Assembly: GCF_018614195.1 (NCBI RefSeq)
Contig: NZ_JAGGOT010000029.1
Span: forward strand, 124,001-188,000
Reading direction: 5' to 3'
Source: Streptomyces sp. ISL-43
GTDB lineage: Bacteria > Actinomycetota > Actinomycetes > Streptomycetales > Streptomycetaceae
Length of the DNA stretch: 64,000 nt
Every line of letters begins with the position of its first letter. The first letter of the stretch is position 1. This document shows positions 1 to 8,136 of this stretch, in pieces. Both the position numbers and the translations under genes were made by a program. The notes under the pieces are model-generated. The model saw nothing but the letters and a program-made list of their open reading frames with translations, made no database searches and was not told the DNA's origin.

Positions 1-685
1 ACCGGGCGAGGGTCACGCAGCCCAGGAGGAACACGGCCAAGACCAGCGCCCAGACCGAACCGTGACGCAGTGTCAGCAGCCCGCCGGCCAGCGCCCCCAG
101 CAGCAGGGCCACGACCGTCACGAGGCGGCGCAGCGACGCGGGTCCCCAGGGATCGGCCGCCAGCCCGGTCAGGGCCCGGGTGACCACGGTGGTGGTCAGA
201 TCGGGCACCGCGAGCCGGTGCACCACGGCGTTCTGCAGACCCATGCCGAGCGCGAGGAGGGCGATGACGGGCGGCGGCCCCGTGGTGCCGGCTGCCGTCA
301 GGGCGAGCGCCCCGCCCACCAGTACGGTCTGCGCCGCGACCAGCGGCGCGAACATCCGGCCGGCCCCGGTGGCCCGCCGTAGCCGGCCCGCGGCCAGCGC
401 GCCGGTCAGGAACGCGCCGACGGCGAGCAGGGAGTCCGGGGCGGACAAGGACCGGTCCCCGGCGAGCGCGAAGCCGAGGAAGACGACATTGCCCGTCATG
501 TTGGCGACGAATACGTGGCCGAGTCCCAGGTAGCTCACCGCGTCGACCACCCCGCTGACGAAAGTCAGGACGATCAGCAGCGGCGGCAGTACTCCGTGCG
601 GCGACTCGGCGCCGTCCGGCCCCGGCGGGAACAGGAGCGCCGCCAGCGGCCGCAGGATCCCGCGTCGCCGCGCGGTCGAGGTCAG
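1..685 (-). CDS. YoaK/DUF1275 family membrane protein, C-terminus beyond the window
   Basis: Integral membrane protein of the YoaK (DUF1275) family; function in the family is unknown. Reading leftwards, the frame contains the family's signature stretches SGVVDAVSYLGLGHVF and ANMTGNVVFLGFALAG followed by several hydrophobic segments, and runs off the left edge, so the C-terminus is missing. The start is a problem: in the coding frame there is a stop at 698-700 and no ATG, GTG or TTG before about position 553, although homology-like sequence (LRPLAALLFPPGPDG) begins near 657. The end given here is a CTG codon at 685. An ATG at 701 exists but is one frame off. Either a non-standard start, or a one-base indel near the 5' end (real or sequencing). 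Family call is firm, start is not. Confidence 0.75.
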   Translation of the reverse strand, partial: MTSTARRRGILRPLAALLFPPGPDGAESPHGVLPPLLIVLTFVSGVVDAVSYLGLGHVFVANMTGNVVFLGFALAGDRSLSAPDSLLAVGAFLTGALAAGRLRRATGAGRMFAPLVAAQTVLVGGALALTAAGTTGPPPVIALLALGMGLQNAVVHRLAVPDLTTTVVTRALTGLAADPWGPASLRRLVTVVALLLGALAGGLLTLRHGSVWALVLAVFLLGCVTLAR

Positions 686-701
686 GGGTCCCCTGGGTCA
701 T

Positions 702-1022
702 GGCAAGGTCCGGCTCGTGGAGCGGTCACCCGCGGCGGACGGGAACGGGACCTCCGTCGGAAGCGAAGGGGCCCCGCGCACCCGAAGGAGGATGGGGGAG
801 ACGGGGCATCGCCACCCGAGATGGTAGCGATCTCGGGTGCCTGATCGAAGCGGCGACCCGCAGCCCCGTCGCCGAAGGTCCGGTACCCGAATCGAGCGCA
901 CGGGCAGGGAGCTTCACTTTCTCCGACGGGATTGTTTGGTGATCGTTTTCGTTCGTGTTTGAATCCGGTCGCACGTTTGCCTGGTTTTCCGGTTTCCTTG
1001 TCTGGGGCGGGGTCGTATTCCG
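702..1022. other. Divergent intergenic region without a gene
   Basis: About 320 bases between the leftward YoaK gene and the rightward beta-helix gene. The half nearest YoaK is GC-rich and contains a 10-bp perfect inverted repeat at 813-839. The half nearest the beta-helix gene (about 918-1015) is unusually rich in T for this genome and probably holds its promoter; no consensus -10/-35 pair is convincing. Short open frames here have no recognisable product. Confidence 0.5.
813..839. promoter_or_regulatory. Perfect 10-bp inverted repeat, candidate operator
   Basis: CACCCGAGAT at 813-822 and ATCTCGGGTG at 830-839 are perfect inverted copies around a 7-base loop (GGTAGCG). There is no T-run, and the two flanking genes are transcribed away from it, so an operator is more likely than a terminator. 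No regulator gene is adjacent, so the binding protein is unknown. Confidence 0.45.
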
Positions 1023-2255
1023 ATGGATCAAACACGTCGATTGTTCATGGGCGGTGTCACGGCGGGTGTGGTGACCGCCGCGGCGGGGGCCGCGGCCGCT
1101 CCGGCGGCGCGGGCGGCCGCTCCGGCCCGCACCGAGCTCGGATGGCACAACGTCCTTTCCTACGGGGCGAAGGGCGACGGCGCGGCCGACGACACCCCCT
1201 TCATCCAGGCGGCCCTGGACGCCTGCGAGCCGGGCAACACGGTCTACCTGCCCGCCGGGCTCTACCGCACCAGCCGCCCGGTCCGCATTCCCCCGCGCGT
1301 CACGCTGCAGGGCTCGCACGGCGGGGGCGAGCACGAGTACGAGGGCCGCGAGACCCCGCCGGTCGCCATCAAGCCGCTGCCGGGATTCACCGGCGAGGCC
1401 GTGCTGCTGATCCTCGACCGGCAGCTGGGCGGCTACCCGCGCAAGGCCGTGGAGCAGCGCGTCTTCCGACTGACCGTCGACGGAAGCGCCCTGGACCCCG
1501 AGGGGCCGGCGGTCGACGGCATCCGCGCCGTCGGCCAGATCCAGCACCTGCAGCTGCGCGACGTCCAGATCCACCGGGTCACCGGCATCGGCGTCAACAC
1601 CACCTACAACACCGGTACTTCGGGGCCCCAAGCGCCCTTCTGCCTGCATTTCGACCGGGTCTCCATCATGTGGTCGAAGAGCTTCGGCGTAGCGCTCAAC
1701 AACACCACCGACTCCGTCTTCACCGACGTGTACGCCCTCGGGTGTGACGGCGCCGGGTGGTGGATCTCCGGAGCGGGGAACTCGACCTTCACCGGCTGCC
1801 GGGCCGAGTGGTCGCGGGGAGAGGGGTTCTGGCTGAACGGCTGGAAGGGCGTCATCCAGTTCACCGGCTGCTCGACCGACCGCAGCGGCCGCGACGGCAT
1901 CCTGGTGCAGAACGACGACGTCGGCTCCATCCTCCAGCTCAGCGGCTGCCGGCTGGACCGCGACGGCCGCAACGTCCAGGCCGACGGCACCGAAACCGGT
2001 GGCGGCGGGCTCGCCGGGCTGCGCGTCGTGGGATCGAAGGCCAAGGTCCTCGCCGACGGCCTGATCGTCCTGCCCGGCCGGGACGACAAGGGGGGAAGCG
2101 TCTCCTCGCCCATGTTCGGGGTCTCGGCGACCGACTCCGTCTGCACAGTCGTCACCTCCGGGTTCGTCGACGGCGTCGAGAGGGACTGGCACGACGGCGG
2201 GGGCAACGGCGTCTTCCTGAAGGGCCCCACGCTCCTCACCTCCACTGAGGGCTAG
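1023..2255 (+). CDS. Tat-exported right-handed beta-helix (pectate lyase-like) protein
   Basis: 410 aa. The N-terminus is a twin-arginine signal (TRRLFMGG, arginines 5-6) followed by an Ala/Gly-rich hydrophobic segment to about residue 33, so the folded protein is probably exported by Tat. Residues about 41-90 (NVLSYGAKGDGAADDTPFIQ) are the standard start of the pectate-lyase-3/GH28-like beta-helix superfamily, and repeated N-S-F-T-G-C type rungs continue through the body. Such proteins bind or cleave polysaccharides; no catalytic residues can be assigned from sequence alone and it could be a non-catalytic binder. Start chosen at ATG 1023 because it gives an intact Tat signal; the ribosome site is a weak G-rich run. 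The next gene starts 6 bases after its stop. Confidence 0.8.
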   Translation: MDQTRRLFMGGVTAGVVTAAAGAAAAPAARAAAPARTELGWHNVLSYGAKGDGAADDTPFIQAALDACEPGNTVYLPAGLYRTSRPVRIPPRVTLQGSHGGGEHEYEGRETPPVAIKPLPGFTGEAVLLILDRQLGGYPRKAVEQRVFRLTVDGSALDPEGPAVDGIRAVGQIQHLQLRDVQIHRVTGIGVNTTYNTGTSGPQAPFCLHFDRVSIMWSKSFGVALNNTTDSVFTDVYALGCDGAGWWISGAGNSTFTGCRAEWSRGEGFWLNGWKGVIQFTGCSTDRSGRDGILVQNDDVGSILQLSGCRLDRDGRNVQADGTETGGGGLAGLRVVGSKAKVLADGLIVLPGRDDKGGSVSSPMFGVSATDSVCTVVTSGFVDGVERDWHDGGGNGVFLKGPTLLTSTEG

Positions 2256-2261
2256 AGGCTG

Positions 2262-2795
2262 ATGGGCGACTACTTCCAGACGATCGCCGACATCGACGCG
2301 ACCCCCGAGGAGGCCGAAGCGCTCGGGGCGCGGGTGGCGGCGTGGCTGGTGGCCGAGGGGATCGTGCGCGCCGAGCGGACCTACGAGATGTTCGGCAAGC
2401 CGGTGTACTCGCCGGGGCCGCGGTGGGACGACGTCACGGAGTGGCCCGAGGAGGGCGGCTGCGACGGGCTGGCCGTCGTCACCGGCCGTACCGTCTTCTG
2501 GGGCTCCCTGGGCTCCGACGGCTCCCCCGTCTGCCCGCACTGCTCGGCGCCGGCCGCCACCGCGCCCTGGCCGGAGGCCCTGGACGGTTGGTACGCGACC
2601 GGCGCCGCCGAGTTGCGGTGCCCGGCGTGCGACCGCCGGATCCCGCTGCCCGAGTGGACGTGGGAGGACAACCGCTTCGCCTTCGCCCACCTCGGCTTCG
2701 AGATCTGGAACGCGGCCCGGCTCCGCCCGGAGTTCATCGCCGAGCTCGGCCGGGTCCTGGGCCACCGGATCCGTACGGTCGCGGGGAAGCTCTGA
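2262..2795 (+). CDS. Conserved hypothetical protein with two CxxC pairs
   Basis: 177 aa, cytoplasmic, no signal or membrane segment. Two cysteine pairs, CPHC (about residues 90-93) and CPAC (about 118-121), separated by some 25 residues, are likely to bind one zinc ion as a small ribbon. The rest has aromatic/acidic motifs (EWPEEGGCDGLAV, WEDNRFAF) that I do not recognise as a named family. It follows the beta-helix gene by 6 bases and may be co-transcribed with it. Function not assigned. Confidence 0.7.
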   Translation: MGDYFQTIADIDATPEEAEALGARVAAWLVAEGIVRAERTYEMFGKPVYSPGPRWDDVTEWPEEGGCDGLAVVTGRTVFWGSLGSDGSPVCPHCSAPAATAPWPEALDGWYATGAAELRCPACDRRIPLPEWTWEDNRFAFAHLGFEIWNAARLRPEFIAELGRVLGHRIRTVAGKL

Positions 2796-2806
2796 TCGAA
2801 CCGACG

Positions 2807-2941
2807 ATGGAGGAGGCCCTCGCGGTCGCCGCGGAGCACTTCGCGTTCTGTCCCGACAACATCCGGCAGGACCACGAGACCGGCCTCAACGCCGAGGAGG
2901 CTCTCGTGGGCAGCGCTCACCGGACGTTTTGGTGGGACTGA
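2807..2941 (+). CDS. Possible 44-residue protein or gene fragment
   Basis: A short open frame starting MEEALAVAAEHFAFCPDNI and ending HRTFWWD, 11 bases after the CxxC protein. Third-position GC is high and composition is protein-like, but the length is small and there is no good ribosome site. It may be a real small protein or the end of a decayed gene. No function assigned. Confidence 0.3.
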   Translation: MEEALAVAAEHFAFCPDNIRQDHETGLNAEEALVGSAHRTFWWD

Positions 2942-2963
2942 GGGGGCTCAGTAAGGTCCCGGC

Positions 2964-3398
2964 ATGCCCTATACGTTTCAGGTGTCCGTCGATTCCGCCG
3001 CTCCGCACGACCTCGCCGACTGGTGGGCGGACGCGCTCGGGTGGGAAGTCGAGCCCAGCGACGAGGAGTTCATCCGCAGCATGGTCGCCGCCGGGCACGC
3101 GAGCGAGGAGGACACCACCACCCACCGAGGTGTCCTGGTCTGGAGGACGGGTCAGGCGATCCGCCATCCCGACGGCCTCGAGCGGGCGCCCCGCGTCCTC
3201 TTCCAGCTGATCGAAGAGCCCAAGACCGTCAAGAACCGCGTGCACCTCGACGTCCGCACCGGCGAGGACGACCCCAAGGCACTGGTCGAGCGGCTCATCG
3301 CCAAGGGCGCCACGTACCTGCACGACGGCCGTCAGGGCCCGCACACCTGGACCACCCTCACCGACCCGGAGGGCAACGAGCTCTGCGTCTCCCACTGA
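2964..3398 (+). CDS. VOC (glyoxalase/bleomycin-resistance fold) protein
   Basis: 144 aa with two beta-alpha-beta-beta-beta modules typical of the vicinal-oxygen-chelate superfamily: N-terminal FQVSVDSAAPHDLADWWADA and C-terminal LDVRTGEDDP...WTTLTDPEGNELCVS, the last matching the usual 'DPEGNEFC' ending. Members are metal-dependent lyases, dioxygenases or drug-binding proteins; the substrate cannot be read from sequence. Cytoplasmic. It precedes the epimerase gene by 29 bases on the same strand. Confidence 0.85.
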   Translation: MPYTFQVSVDSAAPHDLADWWADALGWEVEPSDEEFIRSMVAAGHASEEDTTTHRGVLVWRTGQAIRHPDGLERAPRVLFQLIEEPKTVKNRVHLDVRTGEDDPKALVERLIAKGATYLHDGRQGPHTWTTLTDPEGNELCVSH

Positions 3399-3427
3399 GC
3401 GCGGGCGCCCGCGCATAGGGTGGGCCC

Positions 3428-4132
3428 GTGAACGTCATCCTCTTCGGCGCGACCGGAATGATCGGCCGCGGCGTGCTGCGCGAGTGCCTGCGCGACGACT
3501 CCGTGGAAAGCGTCCTGGCCATCGGCCGGACCCCCCTGGCCGTCACCCACCCCAAGCTGCGCGAGCTCGTCCAGGCCGACCCGACCGACCTGTCGGCGTC
3601 CGGCCTGGACCTGGCTTCGTACGACGCGTGCTTCTTCTGCCTCGGCATCTCCTCCTTCCGGATGAAGGAGGAGGAGTACCGGCGGATCACCTACGACCTG
3701 ACGCTCGCGGCGGCCCGGCCGCTCGCCGCGGCCAATCCCCGGCTGACCTTCGCCTACGTCTCCGGCGAGGGCACCGACAGCACCGAGCGGGGCCGCTCCA
3801 TGTGGGCGCGGGTCAAGGGGAAGACCGAGAACGACCTGCTGAAGCTGCCCTTCGAGGCCTACATGTTCCGCCCGGGGATCGTGCGGCCCGACCGCGGCGT
3901 GCCCTCCAAGACCCCGCTCTACCGCGCCGCCTACGCAGTCACCGCGCCCCTCTTCCCGGTCCTGGGGCGCGTCGCGCCCGACCTCCTCACCACGACCCGG
4001 GCGATCGGCCGCGCCATGATCGCCGTGGCCGCCGCCGGACCCGGCGACGCGGACACCCAGCGGATCCTGCGTCCCAAGGACATCAACCGGCTGGGCGGCG
4101 AAGGCCCGGAAAGACCCGCAGACCTGCGGTAA
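3428..4132 (+). CDS. NAD(P)-binding epimerase/SDR-like protein
   Basis: 234 aa, starts with GTG. Residues 5-14 (LFGATGMIGR) are the Gly-rich dinucleotide-binding loop of the extended SDR/NAD(P)H-binding (HTATIP2-like) group, with FCLGISSFRM and FAYVSGEGTD as later strands. The length fits the small NAD(P)H-binding domain proteins rather than full sugar epimerases. A C-terminal stretch (ILRPKDINRLG) is a common end in this group. Substrate unknown. The following RNA-repair genes begin 72 bases later behind their own ribosome site. Confidence 0.8.
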   Translation: MNVILFGATGMIGRGVLRECLRDDSVESVLAIGRTPLAVTHPKLRELVQADPTDLSASGLDLASYDACFFCLGISSFRMKEEEYRRITYDLTLAAARPLAAANPRLTFAYVSGEGTDSTERGRSMWARVKGKTENDLLKLPFEAYMFRPGIVRPDRGVPSKTPLYRAAYAVTAPLFPVLGRVAPDLLTTTRAIGRAMIAVAAAGPGDADTQRILRPKDINRLGGEGPERPADLR

Positions 4133-4204
4133 CGGGCGGATATTCGGTTTCGGCCGGGCCCTTCCACCCCCGAGAATGAGGCATCTCGAACCGGGAGGAA
4201 CCCC

Positions 4205-5413
4205 ATGAGCCAGGACCGCCTGACTCTGCACGACCTGATGCCCGCACAGGCGCTGACCGAGGCCATCGACGCCGGATACGTGACGCGCAAGCCGCACCCC
4301 GAGCTGCCGCTGTCCATCTACACCTACACCCGGACCGCCCAGTACGAGCGGGTCTGGAACCAGGTCACCACGATCTGCCGCGGCCTCGTCGCCGACGACG
4401 TCAGCGGCGCGGTCGTCGCGCTGCCGCTGCCCAAGTTCTTCAACGTCGGCGAGCACGAGTCCGGTCAGCCGTACGCGCCCGCCCTGCCGGACGAGCCGTT
4501 CGAGGTGTACGACAAGGTCGACGGCAGCCTCGGGGTGCTCTTCCACTACGCCGGGAAGTGGCGGGTCGCGTCCAAGGGTTCCTTCACCAGCACCCAGGCC
4601 ACCTGGGCCCAGCGCCGCCTCGACCGGCGGGACACCTCCGCCCTGGTCCCCGGCACCACCTACCTCGCGGAGATCCTGTACCCGCAGAACCGCATCGTCG
4701 TCGACTACGGCGAGCGCCGCGACCTCGTCCTGCTCGCCGCGTACGGGGCGGACGGCGCCGAGGTGCCGCTCGCCGAAGCCGCGGTCCACTGGCAGGGCAT
4801 CGGCTCCGTCGTCACCCTGTGGCCCGCGATGCCGCTCGACGAGCTGCTCGCGCTGACCGCCTCCAGCACCCTGCCCGGCGGCGCCGGCGCGACCGGCACC
4901 GACGCGGAGGGCTTCGTGCTGCGCTTCGCCTCGGGCGTCCGCGCCAAGGCCAAGATCGCCGAGTACGTACGGCTCCACAAGGTGCTCACCGGCGTGACCG
5001 AACGGGACATCTGGCGCGGCCACGGCATCCAGCGGTTCGCCGGCCTGCCGGCCAAGCAGCTGGCCCAGGGCCTCAATTGCACCGTCGTCGACATCGAGGC
5101 CTCGGGCGGCAAGCCGCTCGACGCACTGCTGGAGCAGGTGCCCGACGAGTTCGACCAGTGGGTGCGCTCGGTGATCGAGCGCCTGGATGAGGAGGCCGCG
5201 CTCCGCGAGCGCGCCATCGACGAGGCGTACGCCTCCCTCGCCCATCTGGCCGACGACCGGGGCGCGTTCGCGCGCGCCGCCAAGGGACTGCGCGACAGCG
5301 GCATCCGCGGCGCGCTGTTCCAGCGCCTGGACGGCAAGCCGACCGAGCTCGTCACCTGGCGGCAGGTGCGGCCCGAGACGTCCGACCCCTTCACGAACGA
5401 CGAGGAGAACTGA
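4205..5413 (+). CDS. T4 Rnl1-type RNA ligase
   Basis: 402 aa, close to the length of phage T4 RNA ligase 1. It should seal 5'-phosphate to 3'-hydroxyl RNA ends through an adenylylated lysine. Nucleotidyltransferase motifs are all in place: motif I KVDGS with the nucleophile K104, SKGS (123-126), motif III-like TYLAEILY (152-159), motif IV EGFVLR (235-240) and motif V AKAK (247-250). The upstream PKFFN (77-81) also fits Rnl1. The C-terminal third is the helical tRNA/RNA-binding part. Good ribosome site (GGGAGGAACCCC) sets the ATG. The kinase-phosphatase gene starts 3 bases after the stop, the classic end-healing/end-sealing pair. Confidence 0.9.
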   Translation: MSQDRLTLHDLMPAQALTEAIDAGYVTRKPHPELPLSIYTYTRTAQYERVWNQVTTICRGLVADDVSGAVVALPLPKFFNVGEHESGQPYAPALPDEPFEVYDKVDGSLGVLFHYAGKWRVASKGSFTSTQATWAQRRLDRRDTSALVPGTTYLAEILYPQNRIVVDYGERRDLVLLAAYGADGAEVPLAEAAVHWQGIGSVVTLWPAMPLDELLALTASSTLPGGAGATGTDAEGFVLRFASGVRAKAKIAEYVRLHKVLTGVTERDIWRGHGIQRFAGLPAKQLAQGLNCTVVDIEASGGKPLDALLEQVPDEFDQWVRSVIERLDEEAALRERAIDEAYASLAHLADDRGAFARAAKGLRDSGIRGALFQRLDGKPTELVTWRQVRPETSDPFTNDEEN

Positions 5414-5416
5414 GCC

Positions 5417-6385
5417 GTGTCCGAAGTCCCCGAAACCGAGACCCCCGCGCTCCCGGCCGAGACCCCCGCACTCCCGGTGGTCCACGTCATGACGGGTCTG
5501 CCGGCCTCCGGGAAGACGACCGCCGCGCGCGCCCTCCAGGCGGAGTCCGGCGGCCGGATGCGCCGCGTCAACCTCGACGACCTGCGGTCCATGCTCGACG
5601 TGCCGGACCCCGAGCGCGGGCGCTCGTACAAGCACGAGCAGACCGTGCTGGACATCCAGGACGCGGCCGTCAGCGCGGCCGTCGAGGGCGGATTCGACGT
5701 GGTCGTCGACAACACGCACCTGACCTCCCACATCCCCAAGCGGCTCAAGGCCGCCGTCGCGGGGCGGGCCACCTTCGTCGTGCACGACTACACCGACGTA
5801 CCGGTGGAGGAGTGCCTGCGGCGCGACACCGCGCGCGAGCGCCAGGTCGGCGAGGAGATCATCCGGATACTCGCCGACAAGCACGCCAAGGCGCGCAAGG
5901 GCGGCTGGCGGCTCACCGCGGACTGGCTCAACGACCAGCCCGACGTGTCCGCGTACGTCGCCGACCCGGCGCTGCCGGGGGCCGTCATGTGCGACATCGA
6001 CGGCACGCTCGCGCTGACCGGCGCCCGAAATCCGTACGACTTCTCGCGCTGCGGCATCGACACCCTCAACAGGCCGGTGCGCGACGCCCTGGACTCCTTC
6101 CGGCGCGCCGACGGCGACACCATCGTGCTGCTGTCCGGGCGGGGCGAGGAGTACCGCGAGCCGACCGAGGCCTGGCTTCGGGAGCACGAAGTCCCGTACG
6201 ACGAGCTGTGGATGCGCGCGGCCGGCGACACGCGCCGCGACGACATCGTGAAGGCGGAGCTGTTCAACGCGCACGTACGCGGCCGGTACGCGGTCCGGGT
6301 CTCCCTGGACGACCGCGACCGGGTGGTGGCGATCTGGCGCCGGATGGGTCTGGCGACCTGGCAGGTCAACTACGGCGACTTCTAG
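5417..6385 (+). CDS. Polynucleotide 5'-kinase/3'-phosphatase (T4 Pnkp-like)
   Basis: 322 aa, GTG start, two domains in the T4 Pnkp order. N-terminal kinase: P-loop GLPASGKT (27-34), VNLDDLR (51-57), VVVDNTHLT (95-103). C-terminal HAD phosphatase: DIDGTLAL (193-200, nucleophile D193), LLSGRGEEYR (238-247) and a closing DDRDRVVAIWRRMGL (298-312). It should remove 2',3'-cyclic or 3' phosphates and phosphorylate 5'-OH ends so that the ligase can join them. The first 20 residues are a P/E/T-rich extension not needed for catalysis. Only 3 bases separate it from the ligase, so the two are translated together. Confidence 0.9.
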   Translation: MSEVPETETPALPAETPALPVVHVMTGLPASGKTTAARALQAESGGRMRRVNLDDLRSMLDVPDPERGRSYKHEQTVLDIQDAAVSAAVEGGFDVVVDNTHLTSHIPKRLKAAVAGRATFVVHDYTDVPVEECLRRDTARERQVGEEIIRILADKHAKARKGGWRLTADWLNDQPDVSAYVADPALPGAVMCDIDGTLALTGARNPYDFSRCGIDTLNRPVRDALDSFRRADGDTIVLLSGRGEEYREPTEAWLREHEVPYDELWMRAAGDTRRDDIVKAELFNAHVRGRYAVRVSLDDRDRVVAIWRRMGLATWQVNYGDF

Positions 6386-6422
6386 GCCGTCCCCGGATCC
6401 GGGCGTTGCCCATACTGGGGCG

Positions 6423-6794
6423 GTGAACGCTCTGAACGCGGTGAACGTCCTGATCGTGGACGGTGCCAATGTCGTCGGGTCCGTGCCGGACGGCTGGTGG
6501 CGCGACCGGCGCGGAGCCGCCGAGCGGCTGCGCGACCTGCTGGCCCGGCGGGACGAGGGCGAGGAGATCATCCTCGTCGTCGAAGGCGCCGCCCGGGGCG
6601 TCGAGTCCGTGCCCGGCGTACGGGTGGACGCGGCGCCCGGGAGCGGCGACGACCGGATCGTGGAGCTGGCCGAGGCCGCCCGCGCGGAGCACGGCGGGTG
6701 CGTCGTGGTCACGGCGGACCGGGAACTGCGCGAGCGGGTACGCGCCCTCGGTGCGCGGTGCGTGGGGCCGAGGGCGGTGCGCCCGGACGCGTGA
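6423..6794 (+). CDS. NYN/YacP-like (PIN-fold) nuclease, third gene of the RNA-repair cassette
   Basis: 123 aa, GTG start, 37 bases after the kinase-phosphatase. Acidic residues sit where a NYN/YacP ribonuclease has them: IVDGANV (D13), GSGDDRIVELA (D76, D77) and VVTADRELRERV (D99). Proteins of this type in Streptomyces are often named 'NTP pyrophosphohydrolase' without support; the fold signature is that of a metal-dependent RNase such as Rae1/YacP. It lacks the extra domains of larger NYN proteins. Its position suggests a role in RNA processing together with the two repair enzymes, but PIN/NYN enzymes normally leave 5'-phosphate ends, which would not need the kinase, so the link is inferred only from adjacency. 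Confidence 0.75.
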   Translation: MNALNAVNVLIVDGANVVGSVPDGWWRDRRGAAERLRDLLARRDEGEEIILVVEGAARGVESVPGVRVDAAPGSGDDRIVELAEAARAEHGGCVVVTADRELRERVRALGARCVGPRAVRPDA

Positions 6795-6832
6795 GCCGGT
6801 GGCGCCGGCCGATGCCTTGGGCGCCGCCCGGG

Positions 6833-7516
6833 TCAGTGGGCCTGGAGGGCGGCGTTGAATCCGTCGCGCAGGAGCGGATAGGCCTGGGCGACGACCCAGC
6901 CGGCGTCCCAGCACGCGTCGCGCTCGGCCTGCCCGGCGGGCGCGGTCGCGCAGGAGCGGGACTCGTAGAACTCGGCGGCCTTGACGACCTTGTCGGCGTT
7001 CGCGCGCAGGGTGGTGAAGGAGCGCTGGTCCTCGTGGGCGATCCGGGACAGCGAGGTCTTCGCGGTCCCGGCGGCCTTGGCTGCGTCGTCGGCGCACAGC
7101 GCGGTGAGCGAGGTCGGCCGCTCGGGCCAGCACTTGGAGCCCTTCTCGGAGCCGTAGCGCGTCTCGGCGTCGTTGAGCAGGCCGACCGACTTCGTGTGGA
7201 CCGCTTCCGCGTCGGGAGCGGCGACGCCACGGGGCTGCTCCCGCCACTTCATGACGACGGTGGAGACGTCCGGCCAGCTCCGGGTCGACTGCGGACTCCG
7301 GGCGGCCGACGGGGCCTGGGACTGCGTGGCGGCGGGTGTCGAGGGTGTCGCGGAGGGTGTGGACGGCGTGGCGCTCACGGAACCGCTCGGGGAGGCATCG
7401 GCCCGGTCCGCCTTCCCGTCCGCCGAGGAACACCCGCCGAGGGCGGCCGCGATGGCCGCGACGGCGGTGAGCAGCAGCAGGGAGGCCGGCTGGTCGGATC
7501 GTGCGGTACGCGACAC
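6833..7516 (-). CDS. Lipoprotein of unknown function
   Basis: 227 aa. N-terminal positive region, hydrophobic segment and lipobox ALGGC with the lipidated cysteine at residue 29, followed by a Ser/Pro/Thr linker with repeated TPSTPSATPSTP. The mature part (about 75-227) is helical and carries four further cysteines (KCWPE, ALCADD, RSCAT, DACWD) that could form two disulfides outside the cell. GTG at 7516 is preferred: AAGGA lies about 9 bases upstream, and it gives a normal signal peptide. It converges on the RNA-repair cassette (38-base gap) and is not part of it. Family not recognised. Confidence 0.7.
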   Translation of the reverse strand: MSRTARSDQPASLLLLTAVAAIAAALGGCSSADGKADRADASPSGSVSATPSTPSATPSTPAATQSQAPSAARSPQSTRSWPDVSTVVMKWREQPRGVAAPDAEAVHTKSVGLLNDAETRYGSEKGSKCWPERPTSLTALCADDAAKAAGTAKTSLSRIAHEDQRSFTTLRANADKVVKAAEFYESRSCATAPAGQAERDACWDAGWVVAQAYPLLRDGFNAALQAH

Positions 7517-7641
7517 CGAGTCTGTCCTTCGCTCTGCCCGCAGGCCGTCTGCCTGCGGGAACAGCGTCTGTCTACCTGCTCCGCGGCCCGGGTGCCAGTT
7601 CGTCCCGGGGCGCGGGGCGGGTACGGGTGCCGGCGGCGGTG

Positions 7642-8136
7642 CTACGAGCGGCAGTACTTCACCGGGGTGATGTTCTTGACGTAGCGGGCCGAGACCCAGC
7701 GGTGGTGGCGGTCCTTGGCGGACTTCGCGCCCGTGCGGCCGCCGTCCTCGCCGTCCTCGCCGTCCTCGTCGTCCCGCATGTCGTCCCGCACGCCGTCCAG
7801 CCGGTACCAGAGGTTGTTGCCGTCGACCCGCTCGGCGCGCTTCTTGCACTCGATGGCGAGCTTCTGGTGGGGGTGCACCTTGCCCACCTTGTGCGAGTGG
7901 GTGGTCGGCCTGCTGCGCACGGTCAGCGGGCCGCGCGAGATGACGACGCCGCGGGCGTGCTCGCGCTCGGGGTACTCGTCGAGTTCGTCGGCCTCCTCCT
8001 GGTCGTCCAGGATGTTCTCCTGGCCCGGGTTGTCGGCCATCGGGTCCTCGTCCGCGACGGCGATACCCGCACCTACCAGGCCGAGCACCAGGCTTCCGGC
8101 GGCGAGAGCGAGGATGGTCCTGGTGGGCTTCAGCAT
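7642..8136 (-). CDS. Secreted SH3-like domain protein
   Basis: 164 aa. Signal peptide MLKPTRTILALAAGSLVLGL with likely cleavage after VADA-type residues near 28, an acidic segment (DDQEEADELDEYPERE), then a bacterial SH3-like domain: LTVRSRPTTHSHKVG, KLAIECKK, NLWYRL, HHRWVSARYVKNITPV. These domains bind cell-wall peptides. An Asp/Glu/Gly-rich insertion (DDMRDDEDGEDGEDGG) sits between the last strands. Clear ribosome site AGAGGAG 8 bases before ATG. Same strand as the downstream lipoprotein with a 125-base gap, so probably separately transcribed. Confidence 0.8.
   Translation of the reverse strand: MLKPTRTILALAAGSLVLGLVGAGIAVADEDPMADNPGQENILDDQEEADELDEYPEREHARGVVISRGPLTVRSRPTTHSHKVGKVHPHQKLAIECKKRAERVDGNNLWYRLDGVRDDMRDDEDGEDGEDGGRTGAKSAKDRHHRWVSARYVKNITPVKYCRS

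Noticed and set aside
726..2765. 679-codon reverse frame over the beta-helix and CxxC genes
   Set aside because: No recognisable domain, wrong codon-position bias; forward genes explain the region.
3332..6712. 1126-codon open frame on the reverse strand across the RNA-repair genes
   Set aside because: It is the antisense shadow of high-GC coding sequence; the sense genes have clear motifs and ribosome sites, and the shadow protein has no family features.
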